49,182 nt of DNA from Parachlamydiaceae bacterium. Lineage in GTDB: Bacteria > Chlamydiota > Chlamydiia > Chlamydiales > Parachlamydiaceae. The translations under genes were made by a program, and so were the position numbers. Location of the stretch: the NCBI GenBank assembly GCA_013816265.1, contig JACDES010000002.1:1-49182 (forward strand). Reading direction: 5' to 3'. Within the stretch, counting starts at the first letter, position 1, and each line of letters begins with the position of its first letter. The notes below the pieces were generated by a model, which saw nothing but the letters and a program-made list of their open reading frames with translations, was not told the origin of the DNA and ran no database searches. Positions 8,401-17,102 of this stretch are shown piece by piece.

Positions 8401-9222
8401 TTATTCTTTTTTTTGAATAAGGTTATAGATTTGGCGCTTTGGCACACCGCGAAGGTCAGCAGCAATTTTGATGGCCTCTTGTCGGCTAATAGAATAGGTA
8501 TTTTGGATGAACTCGACATGTTCTTCAGGTGTCAGGTGGATCCATTCATTATTTTTTTCAGGCGCTGCGGAGATGAGAAGAACAATTTCACCTCTTGGCG
8601 CAGTGGTTCCCCAATGAATTAGATGTTCGCTTGGTGTTCCGCGAAAGACTTCTTCAAATTTTTTTGTTAATTCCCTTGCTACAACGAGTTGTCGGTTTGG
8701 ATCGATTTGTTGAATATGTTCTAAAATATCAATCAAACGATTCGGTGATTCGTAACAAATTGTTGTGCCTGAATATGATAATATTTGTTGTAGATCGCGT
8801 TTGATTTCGCCTTCTTTTCGTGGAAGAAAGCCCCAAAATTGAAATCGATCTGTAAATAATCCTGAACAGGAAAGAGCTTGAATGGCGGCACAAGGTCCAG
8901 GTATTGCTGTAATGGGGATTTTCTGTTCAACACAAATATTAACTAGAGCGGCTCCAGGGTCGGAAATACCGGGCGTTCCCGCGTCAGAGATTAGGGAGAT
9001 GTTTTGTCCATCTTTGAGGTCTTGTATGATGTGTTCTGCTTGTGAGGATTCATTAAACTTGTGATAGCTCTTGAGGGGTTTGTGGATGTCATAGTGCTTA
9101 AGGAGAATTAGGCTATGGCGAGTATCTTCGCATAAGATGTAGTCGGAAGATTTTAATGTTTCGATAGCACGAAGGGTAATGTCTGAAAGATTGCCGATAG
9201 GAGTTGCGACTAGATATAACAT
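8401..9222 (-). CDS. 16S rRNA 2'-O-methyltransferase RsmI
   Basis: Methylates the ribose of C1402 in 16S rRNA at the decoding centre, using S-adenosylmethionine. The 273 residues begin LYLVATPIGNLSDITLRAI, the hallmark of RsmI, and continue with CEDTRHSLILLKHY, SDAGTPGISDPGA and ITAIPGPCAAIQAL, all strongly conserved in the tetrapyrrole-methylase fold. Length is normal. The start is an ATG with no strong Shine-Dalgarno, only 16 bases after the tRNA-Cys gene on the same strand, so the mRNA is probably released by processing of a joint transcript. Confidence 0.95.
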   Translation of the reverse strand: MLYLVATPIGNLSDITLRAIETLKSSDYILCEDTRHSLILLKHYDIHKPLKSYHKFNESSQAEHIIQDLKDGQNISLISDAGTPGISDPGAALVNICVEQKIPITAIPGPCAAIQALSCSGLFTDRFQFWGFLPRKEGEIKRDLQQILSYSGTTICYESPNRLIDILEHIQQIDPNRQLVVARELTKKFEEVFRGTPSEHLIHWGTTAPRGEIVLLISAAPEKNNEWIHLTPEEHVEFIQNTYSISRQEAIKIAADLRGVPKRQIYNLIQKKE

Positions 9223-9238
9223 AATTTTAAAAATTGAA

Positions 9239-9309
9239 AGGTGGCACCCAGATTTGAACTGGGGATGGAAGCTTTGCAGGCTTCTGCCTTACCACTTGGC
9301 TATGCCACC
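9239..9309 (-). tRNA. tRNA-Cys (GCA)
   Basis: The minus-strand sequence folds as a full cloverleaf: acceptor stem GGTGGCA/TGCCACC, D-arm GCC-AAGTGGTAA-GGC, anticodon stem GAAGC/GCTTC around loop CTGCAAA with anticodon GCA, and a T-arm containing TTCAAATC. The discriminator base at 9239 is U, as required for cysteine tRNAs. CCA is not encoded. It lies 16 bases upstream of rsmI on the same strand. Confidence 0.96.
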
Positions 9310-9488
9310 GTTGAATTGCAGAGTTATACACAAATAGTACTCTTTCGGTCAAGAAAATTTATTTGAGTCCTTGAAATTCGGTATTCCCTTTTACGTATCC
9401 GGCATGGGACTATTAGATTCAATGGTCTTAAAATTTGAAAATATGTTAGCTAGTCTAAGTAAATGATTACTTTAGGGTGGATTCAATC

Positions 9489-9896
9489 AATGAAGGCAAG
9501 CCTCTTTGGAGTGCGTGTCGCTTGAGGCTAAGAAAAAATTGATTTAGAATTCACTTCGTTAGCTCGGTAGAGCGTCTGTTCAAAGCCCAGAGTGACGTAA
9601 GGAACTCTGGGTAAATAAAATAAAGATTAGAGCTCGTAGAGCGACTCAAATTTGCGACGATATATTAACACTTTTAATAATCAGACACAAAAACCACTTG
9701 AAAGACTTCTACGTAATAATCTCATATTTGAGTCGCTCTACGGAGCTCTAATTCTTTTTTTATTTTTCCCGGAGTTCCTTACGTCACTCCGGGCTTTGAA
9801 CAGACGCTCTACCGAGCTAACGAAGTGAATTCTAGATTTAAATCAATTTTTTCTTAGTCGCAAGCGACGCGCACTCCAAAGGGGTTCGCCTTCATT
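9489..9896. repeat. Family A palindromic element, copy 2
   Basis: A 408-bp inverted repeat runs from 'aatgaagg' (9489) to 'ccttcatt' (9896). It fills most of the 9310-10021 gap. From the outside inward each arm has ctttggagtgcg, gtcgcttg, 'aagaaaaaattgattta', gaattcacttcgttagctcg, 'agagcgtctgttcaaag', then a local hairpin. The left local hairpin (9586-9611) is CCCAGAGT...ACTCTGGG and the right one (9768-9793) is CCCGGAGT...ACTCCGGG. The rest of the gap holds only AT-rich sequence. Confidence 0.9.
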
Positions 9897-10021
9897 AATA
9901 TTTGAAGTTTGATGCCGATTGCAGTATAATACTTACATATATCATCAATTGGTTGATTTTTTCCATCTTCTTCGCCATATTTTTGATATACCACACGCGA
10001 TTAATTTTAACAAAGATCTGT

Positions 10022-10555
10022 ATGGAAAAATTGACCTTATATAATTCAGTTCAATCCTCTTTAATTCGTCAAGCTCTTCTGCGAGGCATTATGTTTGCTT
10101 CGATCGGAATTTTTTTCATTGTTTTCAGCGGCATTCTTATCAATAAAGAAACTTTATCTGCATGGGGATTCCCTATATTCTTCATTAGCCTCTCTCTTAT
10201 TGCAATTGGTCTTATCCCATACAGACGTTTGACTCGTTTAGCAACAAAACCCGACGCATTAACCATCATTGATTTAGATTATTTGGAATTTGTATCCAAA
10301 GGAAAAATGATAATTGAAGTACCCTTAAAAGATATCTTAAAATTAGATTATATTGAAATTGGAAATAAATATGGGATTGGGCTATGGGTAAGACCTGAAA
10401 AAATCGAAAATATGATTTTAGGTTATTCCTATTGCGATCAATCAACAAAAAAAATATGTTGCCAATTGAAATGCAATTTCTTTTTTCCCTACTTTACTAA
10501 ACGCTCTTTTCATGAACTTAATGATTGGATGCGAGAAGATCAAAGTCCACTTTGA
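10022..10555 (+). CDS. Small membrane protein, unknown
   Basis: 177 residues from the ATG at 10022; the frame extends upstream to a TTG at 9902, but that part runs out of the family A repeat and lacks a ribosome site. Two membrane helices are predicted at about 22-40 and 46-65, joined by a short loop, followed by a soluble C-terminal domain of about 110 residues (theme LTIIDLDYLEFVSKGK, then EVPLKDILKLDYIEIG). This shape resembles small bacterial proteins with a PH-like domain after a membrane hairpin, but I cannot assign a family. Its last 16 bases overlap the end of the convergent kdsD gene. Confidence 0.7.
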   Translation: MEKLTLYNSVQSSLIRQALLRGIMFASIGIFFIVFSGILINKETLSAWGFPIFFISLSLIAIGLIPYRRLTRLATKPDALTIIDLDYLEFVSKGKMIIEVPLKDILKLDYIEIGNKYGIGLWVRPEKIENMILGYSYCDQSTKKICCQLKCNFFFPYFTKRSFHELNDWMREDQSPL

Positions 10556-11499
10556 ACAACATCGTGCATGTGAATAAGTCCTAGTAACTTTCTATTTTCA
10601 TCCAAAACAGGCATCATCATTATACGTTTCTGATAATCAGACTCCATAAACTTCATTGCCTCCCATGCCATCACATCAGGACCTGTCGATCGTGGATTAA
10701 CTGTCATGAGCTCATGAATTTTAACATCGAGGATTGCCCCACCATTCTTTTGCAAAGAACGTCGTAAGTCACCATCAGTAAAAATTCCCTGTAAATGATG
10801 CTTATCATCAACAACAAGAATACATCCACAACGTTTATTAGACAATTCAACTAGAATCTCTTTCACCATTGCTTCTGGATGACAAAAAGGGACGCGAGAA
10901 CCGGTAAGCATCAAATCTTTAACTTTTAATGTAATTCGTTTTCCAATCCGTCCTGAAGGATGATTCAATGCATATTGATCAATACTAAATTTTTTATGCT
11001 GCATGAGTGCAATACTTAGAAGATCGCCAAACATAACTTGCACAGTTGTTGAAGTTGTCGGGGCCATATCAAAAGGGCACAACTCTCTTTCAAAAGGCAA
11101 AAGTATATTGTGATGACACATCGATGTGAGTCGTGATTCAGCGTTACAAACAACACTAATTAAGATGGCACCCCTATTACGTATGGCAGGAACTAAATTG
11201 ATGAGCTCGTCACTTTCTCCGCTTTTGCTAAGTATGATGAAAATGTCATTGTTTGTGACCATTCCCAAATCGCCATGTAAAGCATCAATGGGAGACAAAT
11301 ACATCGAACGAGTTCCTGTCGAAACCATTGTAAAAGCAATTTTTTTAGCTACCAATCCACTTTTACCCACGCCTGTAAAAAAGATGATTCCTTTGCAATT
11401 AAGCAGTAATTCAACAATTTTTTCAGTCTGTTCCAAATCAAGTGAATTAAAATAATGGCTCGTTGACGAAGCCTGCTTTTCTAATATTTGCTTTAACAT
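10540..11499 (-). CDS. Arabinose-5-phosphate isomerase KdsD/KpsF
   Basis: Interconverts D-ribulose 5-phosphate and D-arabinose 5-phosphate, the first step toward Kdo for lipid A and LPS. An N-terminal SIS sugar-isomerase domain (about 35-165) shows FFTGVGKSGLVAKKIAFTMV, SPIDALHGDLGMV and ILSKSGESDEL. The linker HPSGRIGKR (181-189) leads into two CBS domains (about 197-250 and 262-318). The order and length (about 320 residues) are those of KdsD. I place the start at the ATG at 11499 with AGGAAG upstream; a TTG one codon earlier is possible. The genes gmhA and lpxK about 5 kb away belong to the same envelope pathway. Confidence 0.94.
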   Translation of the reverse strand: MLKQILEKQASSTSHYFNSLDLEQTEKIVELLLNCKGIIFFTGVGKSGLVAKKIAFTMVSTGTRSMYLSPIDALHGDLGMVTNNDIFIILSKSGESDELINLVPAIRNRGAILISVVCNAESRLTSMCHHNILLPFERELCPFDMAPTTSTTVQVMFGDLLSIALMQHKKFSIDQYALNHPSGRIGKRITLKVKDLMLTGSRVPFCHPEAMVKEILVELSNKRCGCILVVDDKHHLQGIFTDGDLRRSLQKNGGAILDVKIHELMTVNPRSTGPDVMAWEAMKFMESDYQKRIMMMPVLDENRKLLGLIHMHDVVQSGL

Positions 11500-11524
11500 C
11501 AATATACTTCCTAGGATTTTAATC

Positions 11525-11589
11525 TATACCACGCGTAGGTAGGATTGACGATTTTTTTGCTTCGTCAATCCTTAACCGCGCGTGATATA
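11525..11589. repeat. Family C small palindromic element
   Basis: A 65-bp element with ends TATACCACGCG and CGCGTGATATA, which pair as inverted repeats apart from one mismatch. Inside is a perfect hairpin, GGATTGACGA/TCGTCAATCC. The same left end, 'tataccac-c/g-cg-t/g-ggtagg', occurs at 26556 and 49069. The rest of the 11500-11716 gap is AT-rich sequence before icd. Confidence 0.8.
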
Positions 11590-11716
11590 AATCATTCATT
11601 TTAAACAACGAGTCTAATCTACGATTTGGATATTCTAGATTTTAAACAAGTAAACCATTAGTCTCAAGTGGTAGTTGCAAAACTTGAAAAAAGTATGATT
11701 TTTAAAGGATTTATAT

Positions 11717-13162
11717 ATGAAAAATAAAACTCCAATCAGTGTCGCTAATGGCGATGGAATCGGTCCCGAAATCATGACAGCAACACTGAGTATATTAGAA
11801 GCTGCAGGGGCCCGACTCGACATCCATGAAGTCGAGGTTGGTGAAAAAGTTTATTTAAAAGGTCAGCCTTCAGGGATCGAACCCTCAACGTGGGAAACGA
11901 TAAAGAATACAAAAGCATTTCTAAAAGCACCTATCACAACACCTCAAGGAGGCGGTTTTAAGAGCTTGAATGTTACAATACGTACAACTCTTGGATTGTA
12001 TGCCAACGTCCGTCCATGTGTCTCGTATTCTCCCTTTGTGGAAACGAAGCATCCTATAATGAATGTTGTTATTATCCGGGAAAATGAAGAAGATCTCTAT
12101 ACAGGTGTCGAATATCGGTCTACACCACAAGTTTATCAAGCTCTCAAAACAATCACACGACCCGGATGCGAAAAAATTATTCACTATGCCTTCGAATTCG
12201 CAAAAGCTTACGGCAGAAAGAAAGTCACTTGTTTTACCAAAGATAATATTTTAAAACTTACAGACGGTCTATTTCATAAAATATTTGAAGAAATCGGAGC
12301 TTTATATCCAGAAATTGAAAAAGAACATTGGATCGTCGATATCGGAGCAGCGAAACTAGCGGATACACCTGAAGCTTTCGATGTCATCGTCATGCCAAAC
12401 TTATATGGCGACATCCTATCTGATGTGGCTGCACAAATAGCTGGTTCCGTCGGACTTGCCGGTTCTGCAAATATTGGGACATCTGGAGCCATGTTTGAGG
12501 CCATCCACGGCTCAGCACCACGTCGTGCGGGCCAAAATGTGGCTAATCCGTCGGGATTAATCTTGGCTGCAGTACAGATGTTGATTCATATTGGACAACC
12601 AGAAGTAGCCTCAGTGGTTCATAATGCGTGGCTGAAGACGCTGGAAGACGGCATCCATACCTACGATATTTTTAAAGAAAAAACTAGCAAACAAAAAGTA
12701 GGAACAAAAGAATTTGCTCAAGCCGTTATAAAAAGGCTTGGTCAAAAGCCACTAACGCTAACTCCTGTAAATTATTCCGATGCCAAACTGATTTCTACTA
12801 AAGCCATCACTCATTCCAAAATAAAAAAAGAAATGCAAGGAATAGATATTTTTATTCAATGGACTGGTACAGGTGAAGAGCTCGCAAATAAAGTTAAACC
12901 CCTATGTCCAACAGGAATAAAATTGCAAATGATTGGAAATCGAGGCGTCAGTGTTTGGCCAACACAACATCCAGACACTTTATGTGTCGATAATTGGCGC
13001 TGCCGTTTTAAATCAAATCAAAAACAAGGAACTATTTCATCACAACAAGTTGTCGATTTATTACAAAACATGGCGAATATTCATGTAGATGTGACACAAA
13101 CAGAATATTTATTTTCTTTTGATGGAATTCCCGGTTATACAGTTTCACAAGATGAACAATAA
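11717..13162 (+). CDS. NADP-dependent isocitrate dehydrogenase, Thermus type
   Basis: Oxidative decarboxylation of isocitrate to 2-oxoglutarate in the TCA cycle. The 481 residues show NGDGIGPE at 11-18, the substrate loop KSLNVTIR at 82-89, NVRP at 97-100, RENEEDLYTG at 121-130, the family signature NLYGDILSD at 228-236 and HGSAPRRAGQNVANP at 264-278. About 130 residues follow the core, with MIGNRGVSVWP and DNWRCRF. This extra C-terminal domain is typical of the Thermus/Rickettsia-type enzyme and absent from E. coli Icd. NADP use is inferred from the subfamily. The start has AAAGGA seven bases upstream. The gene implies a more complete TCA cycle than in Chlamydiaceae. Confidence 0.93.
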   Translation: MKNKTPISVANGDGIGPEIMTATLSILEAAGARLDIHEVEVGEKVYLKGQPSGIEPSTWETIKNTKAFLKAPITTPQGGGFKSLNVTIRTTLGLYANVRPCVSYSPFVETKHPIMNVVIIRENEEDLYTGVEYRSTPQVYQALKTITRPGCEKIIHYAFEFAKAYGRKKVTCFTKDNILKLTDGLFHKIFEEIGALYPEIEKEHWIVDIGAAKLADTPEAFDVIVMPNLYGDILSDVAAQIAGSVGLAGSANIGTSGAMFEAIHGSAPRRAGQNVANPSGLILAAVQMLIHIGQPEVASVVHNAWLKTLEDGIHTYDIFKEKTSKQKVGTKEFAQAVIKRLGQKPLTLTPVNYSDAKLISTKAITHSKIKKEMQGIDIFIQWTGTGEELANKVKPLCPTGIKLQMIGNRGVSVWPTQHPDTLCVDNWRCRFKSNQKQGTISSQQVVDLLQNMANIHVDVTQTEYLFSFDGIPGYTVSQDEQ

Positions 13163-13272
13163 CTTTAAACAATTAATTTTATTTAATAAATAATTGAATA
13201 ATTTACTTTTAATAATAAATAAATTAAAATTTATTTCTAAATTACAAAATAAATTACAAGGAAGGACTATTC

Positions 13273-14097
13273 ATGTCAATAGACTCACAAATTAAAGTAC
13301 CTTTAGAAAATTTAGAAACTGCGTATTTGGATTATGCTAAAAATATCGGTGTGCAAAAGGATTGGGAAGGTCACCTAGCATATGAAGAAAAAAGATTAAA
13401 AACACAACGAACACCGTTGGATGAAAAACAGAATTTACTTAAAAACCGTCAGGCAACTTGGATAGGACATATTGTAAAACTCTTAGATAGTAAAAGTGGA
13501 ATTACCGGATTAATATGCAGTTTTTTAAGTCACTTCAAATGGTTTAGGAATGAATTAAATGATCAAAGAAAAATCAATTCTGAGATTATAGATATGGAGC
13601 CGGATATTAATAAATATATCAAAAAATTTAATAAACAAAAAGACGAATTCAAAAGAATTCAAGATGAAAATCGAGATTCCTTAGCAATGTATCCAAAACT
13701 GAATAATGTAGAAAATGTGTTTGAACTGATGGTGAGTATTATTGGTGGTAAAGAGAAATATAACAATCTGAAAGTGGTTAAAATAAGGGAAGAATCAGAT
13801 CCTAAGTATAAGTACGTTATGAGTAAAGATATGATCGAGCCAATCATGAGATTTACAACAAAAGAAGGAACTCCTGGCTTTGTAATTCGTTTGCAAGCCG
13901 ATAAGGAACAATTATTCTTCCAAAAATATAAAGATAAACCAACTTGGATAACTTGGGGATACCCAGTAATTAGTCCTAGGAACAATATAATGGTTGATTC
14001 TGGAGTTGTTGATGTATGTGCATTTAAGCAACTCAAAGAACTAATCAAAACAGAAAAATTGACCGATTTTCGGAAACTCGCCTATACTTTAGAATAA
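13273..14097 (+). CDS. Hypothetical protein, coiled-coil N-terminal half
   Basis: A 274-residue protein of unknown family. Residues about 30-70 and 95-150 are rich in Lys, Glu and Gln and likely form coiled coils, with a short hydrophobic patch between (GITGLICSFLSHF). The C-terminal 110 residues look globular, with RFTTKEGTPGFVIRLQADKE and TWITWGYPVIS. No signal peptide or continuous membrane helix is seen. The ATG has AAGGAAGGA just upstream, a strong ribosome site. The gene stands alone between an AT-rich spacer and a repeat element. A lineage-specific, possibly host-directed role is a guess. Confidence 0.65.
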   Translation: MSIDSQIKVPLENLETAYLDYAKNIGVQKDWEGHLAYEEKRLKTQRTPLDEKQNLLKNRQATWIGHIVKLLDSKSGITGLICSFLSHFKWFRNELNDQRKINSEIIDMEPDINKYIKKFNKQKDEFKRIQDENRDSLAMYPKLNNVENVFELMVSIIGGKEKYNNLKVVKIREESDPKYKYVMSKDMIEPIMRFTTKEGTPGFVIRLQADKEQLFFQKYKDKPTWITWGYPVISPRNNIMVDSGVVDVCAFKQLKELIKTEKLTDFRKLAYTLE

Positions 14098-14117
14098 GTG
14101 TGGAACTATTTTTAAGT

Positions 14118-14610
14118 GGGGTCGCTTGCGACTATGAAAAAATGAAATTAGGTTTAGCAATCGCTTCTTTAGCTCGATAGAACGTCTGTTCAAAGCCCAG
14201 TGCTGTCGAAATAAGAAAAAATGAGAGAATCGCCTTATTTTTTACAAATCATTACTCACAATTTTTTCTAAGGAAAGCTCCTTTGTTAGGCCTGAAGGGC
14301 CGGTATGAAATAGCCCAGGTCGCAGCGAAGCGGAGGCCTGGGTCAATGCAAAAAAATCTATTGAGTCCTGAAAGGACGGCATAAGATATGTACCCGATTT
14401 ATGCCGTCCTTTCAGGACTCGATTGTTTTTTTTATTTCACCCAGGACTCCGCTTTGCTGCGACCTGGGCTATTTCATGCCGGCCCTTCAGGCCTAACGCA
14501 AGGAACTTTCCTAAAGATAAATAGTACCGGAAAGAAATAAACAACTCACATATTTTTTCTTATTTTGACTGCATAGGGCTTTGAAAAGACGCTCTACCGA
14601 TAAGACAAAT
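14118..14610. repeat. Family A remnant, copy 3, split by a family B element
   Basis: The outer parts match family A: 'tagctcgatagaacgtctg', then ttcaaagcccag on the left (to 14200), and agggctttgaaaagacgctc, then taccga on the right (14575-14600). The arms are complementary. A gtcgcttg box lies further left at about 14121. The usual interior of family A is missing and its place is taken by the family B element at 14201-14573. Together they fill the gap 14098-14621. Confidence 0.8.
14201..14573. repeat. Family B palindromic element, copy 1
   Basis: Terminal inverted repeats TGCTGTCGAAATAAG (14201-14215) and CTTATTTTGACTGCA (14559-14573) bound the element. Long internal arms carry gttaggcctgaagggccgg, tatgaaatagcccaggtcgc and gtcctgaaaggacggcat, each repeated in complement on the other side. 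It has no reading frame of note and is homologous to the element at 22311-22705. The size and ends resemble a non-autonomous transposable element, but no transposase in the window shares the ends. Confidence 0.88.
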
Positions 14611-14621
14611 TAAAGATTGAG

Positions 14622-15851
14622 TTAACTCTCACTAGCAGCAACCTCGACGAGGTCTTGGTGATAATATTGACTCTCATTAAATTCGCCTTCCGTCTTCGCT
14701 ATATATACCGTCACCACTGCATCCCCAAGAATATTTAGAACTGTCGTCACCATTTCCCGTAATCGGTCAATACCGGCTAACAATGCAAGTCCTTCTAAAG
14801 GCAATCCCACCGATGTTAATACTGCAGATAACATGATGAATCCCCCTCCAGGAACTCCAGCAGTTCCAATAGCAGATAAAGTCGTTGTCACAATAAGCGT
14901 CAAATAACTATACATATCTAAAGGAATGCCATATGCCTTCGCGACAAAAACAGCACTCATCGACTGGAAAATTGCGGTTCCATTCATATTAACCGTAATT
15001 CCTAAAGGCAACACAAATCCTGAAATATTTTTTGAAACTCCCAAATTATCCTGTACACAATGCATCGCAACAGGCAAAGTTGCAGCGCTACTACAAGTCG
15101 AAAAGGCCATCATGATCGCATCGCCCATTCCCTTGAAAAAAGGTCCTATTCTCAATTTTGCCATTCCTCTAAGAATACCACAAAAAACAACACCGACATG
15201 CAAAGCACAAGCAGCATAGTAAACTAACAAAAATTTGAATAGAGGGATTAATAATGCTAATCCAAAAGTACCTGTCACCCAAGCCATAATACCAAACACC
15301 CCTATAGGAGAAAACTCCATAATAAGCGATGTAAGTCGATACATAACGTCCGAGAGGGACTCAAGGACTCTTTGTAAAGGCTTTCCTTTTTCCCCTGCAA
15401 AATTGATGGCAATCCCCAAAAACACTGAGAAAACGATAATCTGCAATATGTTACCATTCACCATAGAAGCAATCGGATTCGTGGGAATCATCGTTATGAA
15501 AATTTCACCAAGAGAAGGAGCTTTAGTATCGGCGATACCTGTACTTTGTAAATTTAAACTTTCGCCCACTTGAAATAGATTTGCAAAGGATAATCCAATA
15601 ATAATTGCAATGAAAGTGGCAGTGAAATAGATAAGAAGGGTCTTACCTCCTACCCGTCCCAATTTTTCAGGATCATGAATATTTGTAATTCCTATCGTCA
15701 TCGAAGACAAAATCAATAAAACAATAATCATATTAATTAAATTGAGGAATATCGTTCCAAGCGGTTTTAAATAAACCGCATTAGGTCCAAGAATTAATCC
15801 TGTGATTGCTCCTAGGATCATTCCAATAAATATTTTAACCCAAAGCTTCAT
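14622..15851 (-). CDS. Amino acid/dicarboxylate:cation symporter (DAACS)
   Basis: Inner-membrane secondary transporter of the GltPh/EAAT/ASCT family, 409 residues, with eight membrane helices and two hairpins. The HP2 loop is AGVPGGG, and the TM8 stretch GIDRLREMVTTVLNILGD aligns without gaps to GltPh GIDAILDMGRTMVNVTGD. In that alignment Arg397 of GltPh, which holds the side-chain carboxylate of aspartate, is Thr369 here, and Asp394 is Glu366. ASCT-type neutral amino acid exchangers also lack this Arg, so a neutral amino acid is more likely than glutamate or a dicarboxylate. The NMDGT motif is NMNGT. The start has GGAG five bases upstream. Confidence 0.9.
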   Translation of the reverse strand: MKLWVKIFIGMILGAITGLILGPNAVYLKPLGTIFLNLINMIIVLLILSSMTIGITNIHDPEKLGRVGGKTLLIYFTATFIAIIIGLSFANLFQVGESLNLQSTGIADTKAPSLGEIFITMIPTNPIASMVNGNILQIIVFSVFLGIAINFAGEKGKPLQRVLESLSDVMYRLTSLIMEFSPIGVFGIMAWVTGTFGLALLIPLFKFLLVYYAACALHVGVVFCGILRGMAKLRIGPFFKGMGDAIMMAFSTCSSAATLPVAMHCVQDNLGVSKNISGFVLPLGITVNMNGTAIFQSMSAVFVAKAYGIPLDMYSYLTLIVTTTLSAIGTAGVPGGGFIMLSAVLTSVGLPLEGLALLAGIDRLREMVTTVLNILGDAVVTVYIAKTEGEFNESQYYHQDLVEVAASES

Positions 15852-15906
15852 CTCATCTCCAACAACTACGGTTTATAATCCGCAACTACACAACACCAAC
15901 CTAGGT

Positions 15907-17010
15907 TTAACAAATTTTGGCTTCGGCTTTCTTTAAAAAATCTTGCCAGATATCAAGACCTTCGACAACTTTCATTTCCATTTTCAGCCATGCAACAGGG
16001 ATAGAAACAGATAATTGTTTTTCCAACTTAACATGGTCTTTTTCTGTACAAAGAAGTATCTCTGCTCCTTCCTTTTGACACATATCTGCAAAGATTTCTA
16101 ACTCTTCATGACTTGGTTTTTCATGATCTGCAACACAGAATTCACTTACAACAATCGCCCCTTCTTTTTCCAAGGTGATTCGAAAATACTCCGGAGACGC
16201 AATCCCACAAAACATCCCAACTTTTTTTCCTTTGATCGAACCAATAGGATTGCCTTGCATATCATTGACACTTTCCACTTGCCAGTTAGTTCCGACCATT
16301 GGAGCTTTTGTATAAGCACCTATTCGGGTTTTCAAAGTTTGAAAGAGTTCTGTATTCACAATATGATTAAGTACAATTAAGTCAGCACGTGATAATGAAG
16401 ATTTATCTTCTCTAAGAAACCCTCTTGGTAAAAAATAATCCTGACCAAATGGATCACCGACATCAACAACAACGACATCAAAATCGCGTGCTAATCTTCG
16501 ATGCTGCATTCCATCATCCAATAAAATAATTTCAGCGCCGGCTTTTGAAGCAAGGCAAGAGGCCTTTTGTCTATTTCCACCCACAATAACAAACGATTTA
16601 GGAAGACGTTGTGCAAAAATATAGGGCTCATCACCACATTCTGCAGCAGAATACAGAGGCCCATTCCCTTCACACAATATCATGGGTGAACCTAATTTTT
16701 CAGCTTTAGATCGATATCCACGAGATAATATTGCGATTGGAAACTTGTCGTAAAAAGCTTTTGCAAATAGCAATGTGACAGGTGTTTTGCCTGTGCCGCC
16801 GGCAACAATATTCCCAATACTAATGACAAGAGGTACTGGAGGAACATATCGTCGCATCCAACCTTTGTCATAAGCCCAATTACGCCACCTGACACCAAAT
16901 TGATAAAGCCAGCTTAAAGGCAGTAAAAAAACCTTTATAATACAAGGCAACCACCCCTTTCGTCTTCCACGAATGACATCTCGAATGTAAATTTCAACTT
17001 TGTTTAACAT
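15907..17010 (-). CDS. Tetraacyldisaccharide 4'-kinase LpxK
   Basis: Phosphorylates the 4' position of the lipid A disaccharide precursor to give lipid IVA at the inner membrane. The 367 residues include a hydrophobic N-terminal region (about 22-40), then NIVAGGTGKTPVTLLFAK with the P-loop at about 69-77, AILSRGYRSK, CGDEPYIFAQRLP, ILLDDGMQHRRL and the later TEKDHVKL. All are conserved in LpxK. Length is slightly above the usual 310-345. It follows gmhA by about 90 bases on the same strand, so an envelope operon gmhA-lpxK is likely. Confidence 0.95.
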   Translation of the reverse strand: MLNKVEIYIRDVIRGRRKGWLPCIIKVFLLPLSWLYQFGVRWRNWAYDKGWMRRYVPPVPLVISIGNIVAGGTGKTPVTLLFAKAFYDKFPIAILSRGYRSKAEKLGSPMILCEGNGPLYSAAECGDEPYIFAQRLPKSFVIVGGNRQKASCLASKAGAEIILLDDGMQHRRLARDFDVVVVDVGDPFGQDYFLPRGFLREDKSSLSRADLIVLNHIVNTELFQTLKTRIGAYTKAPMVGTNWQVESVNDMQGNPIGSIKGKKVGMFCGIASPEYFRITLEKEGAIVVSEFCVADHEKPSHEELEIFADMCQKEGAEILLCTEKDHVKLEKQLSVSIPVAWLKMEMKVVEGLDIWQDFLKKAEAKIC

Positions 17011-17102
17011 ATTAATTAATTTTCTTTATGAAAGGAATTTTGACTTTTATATTCAGATTTCTATAGCAGAGAGTAAAATGATTTACACACACGGCTTAAA
17101 AG

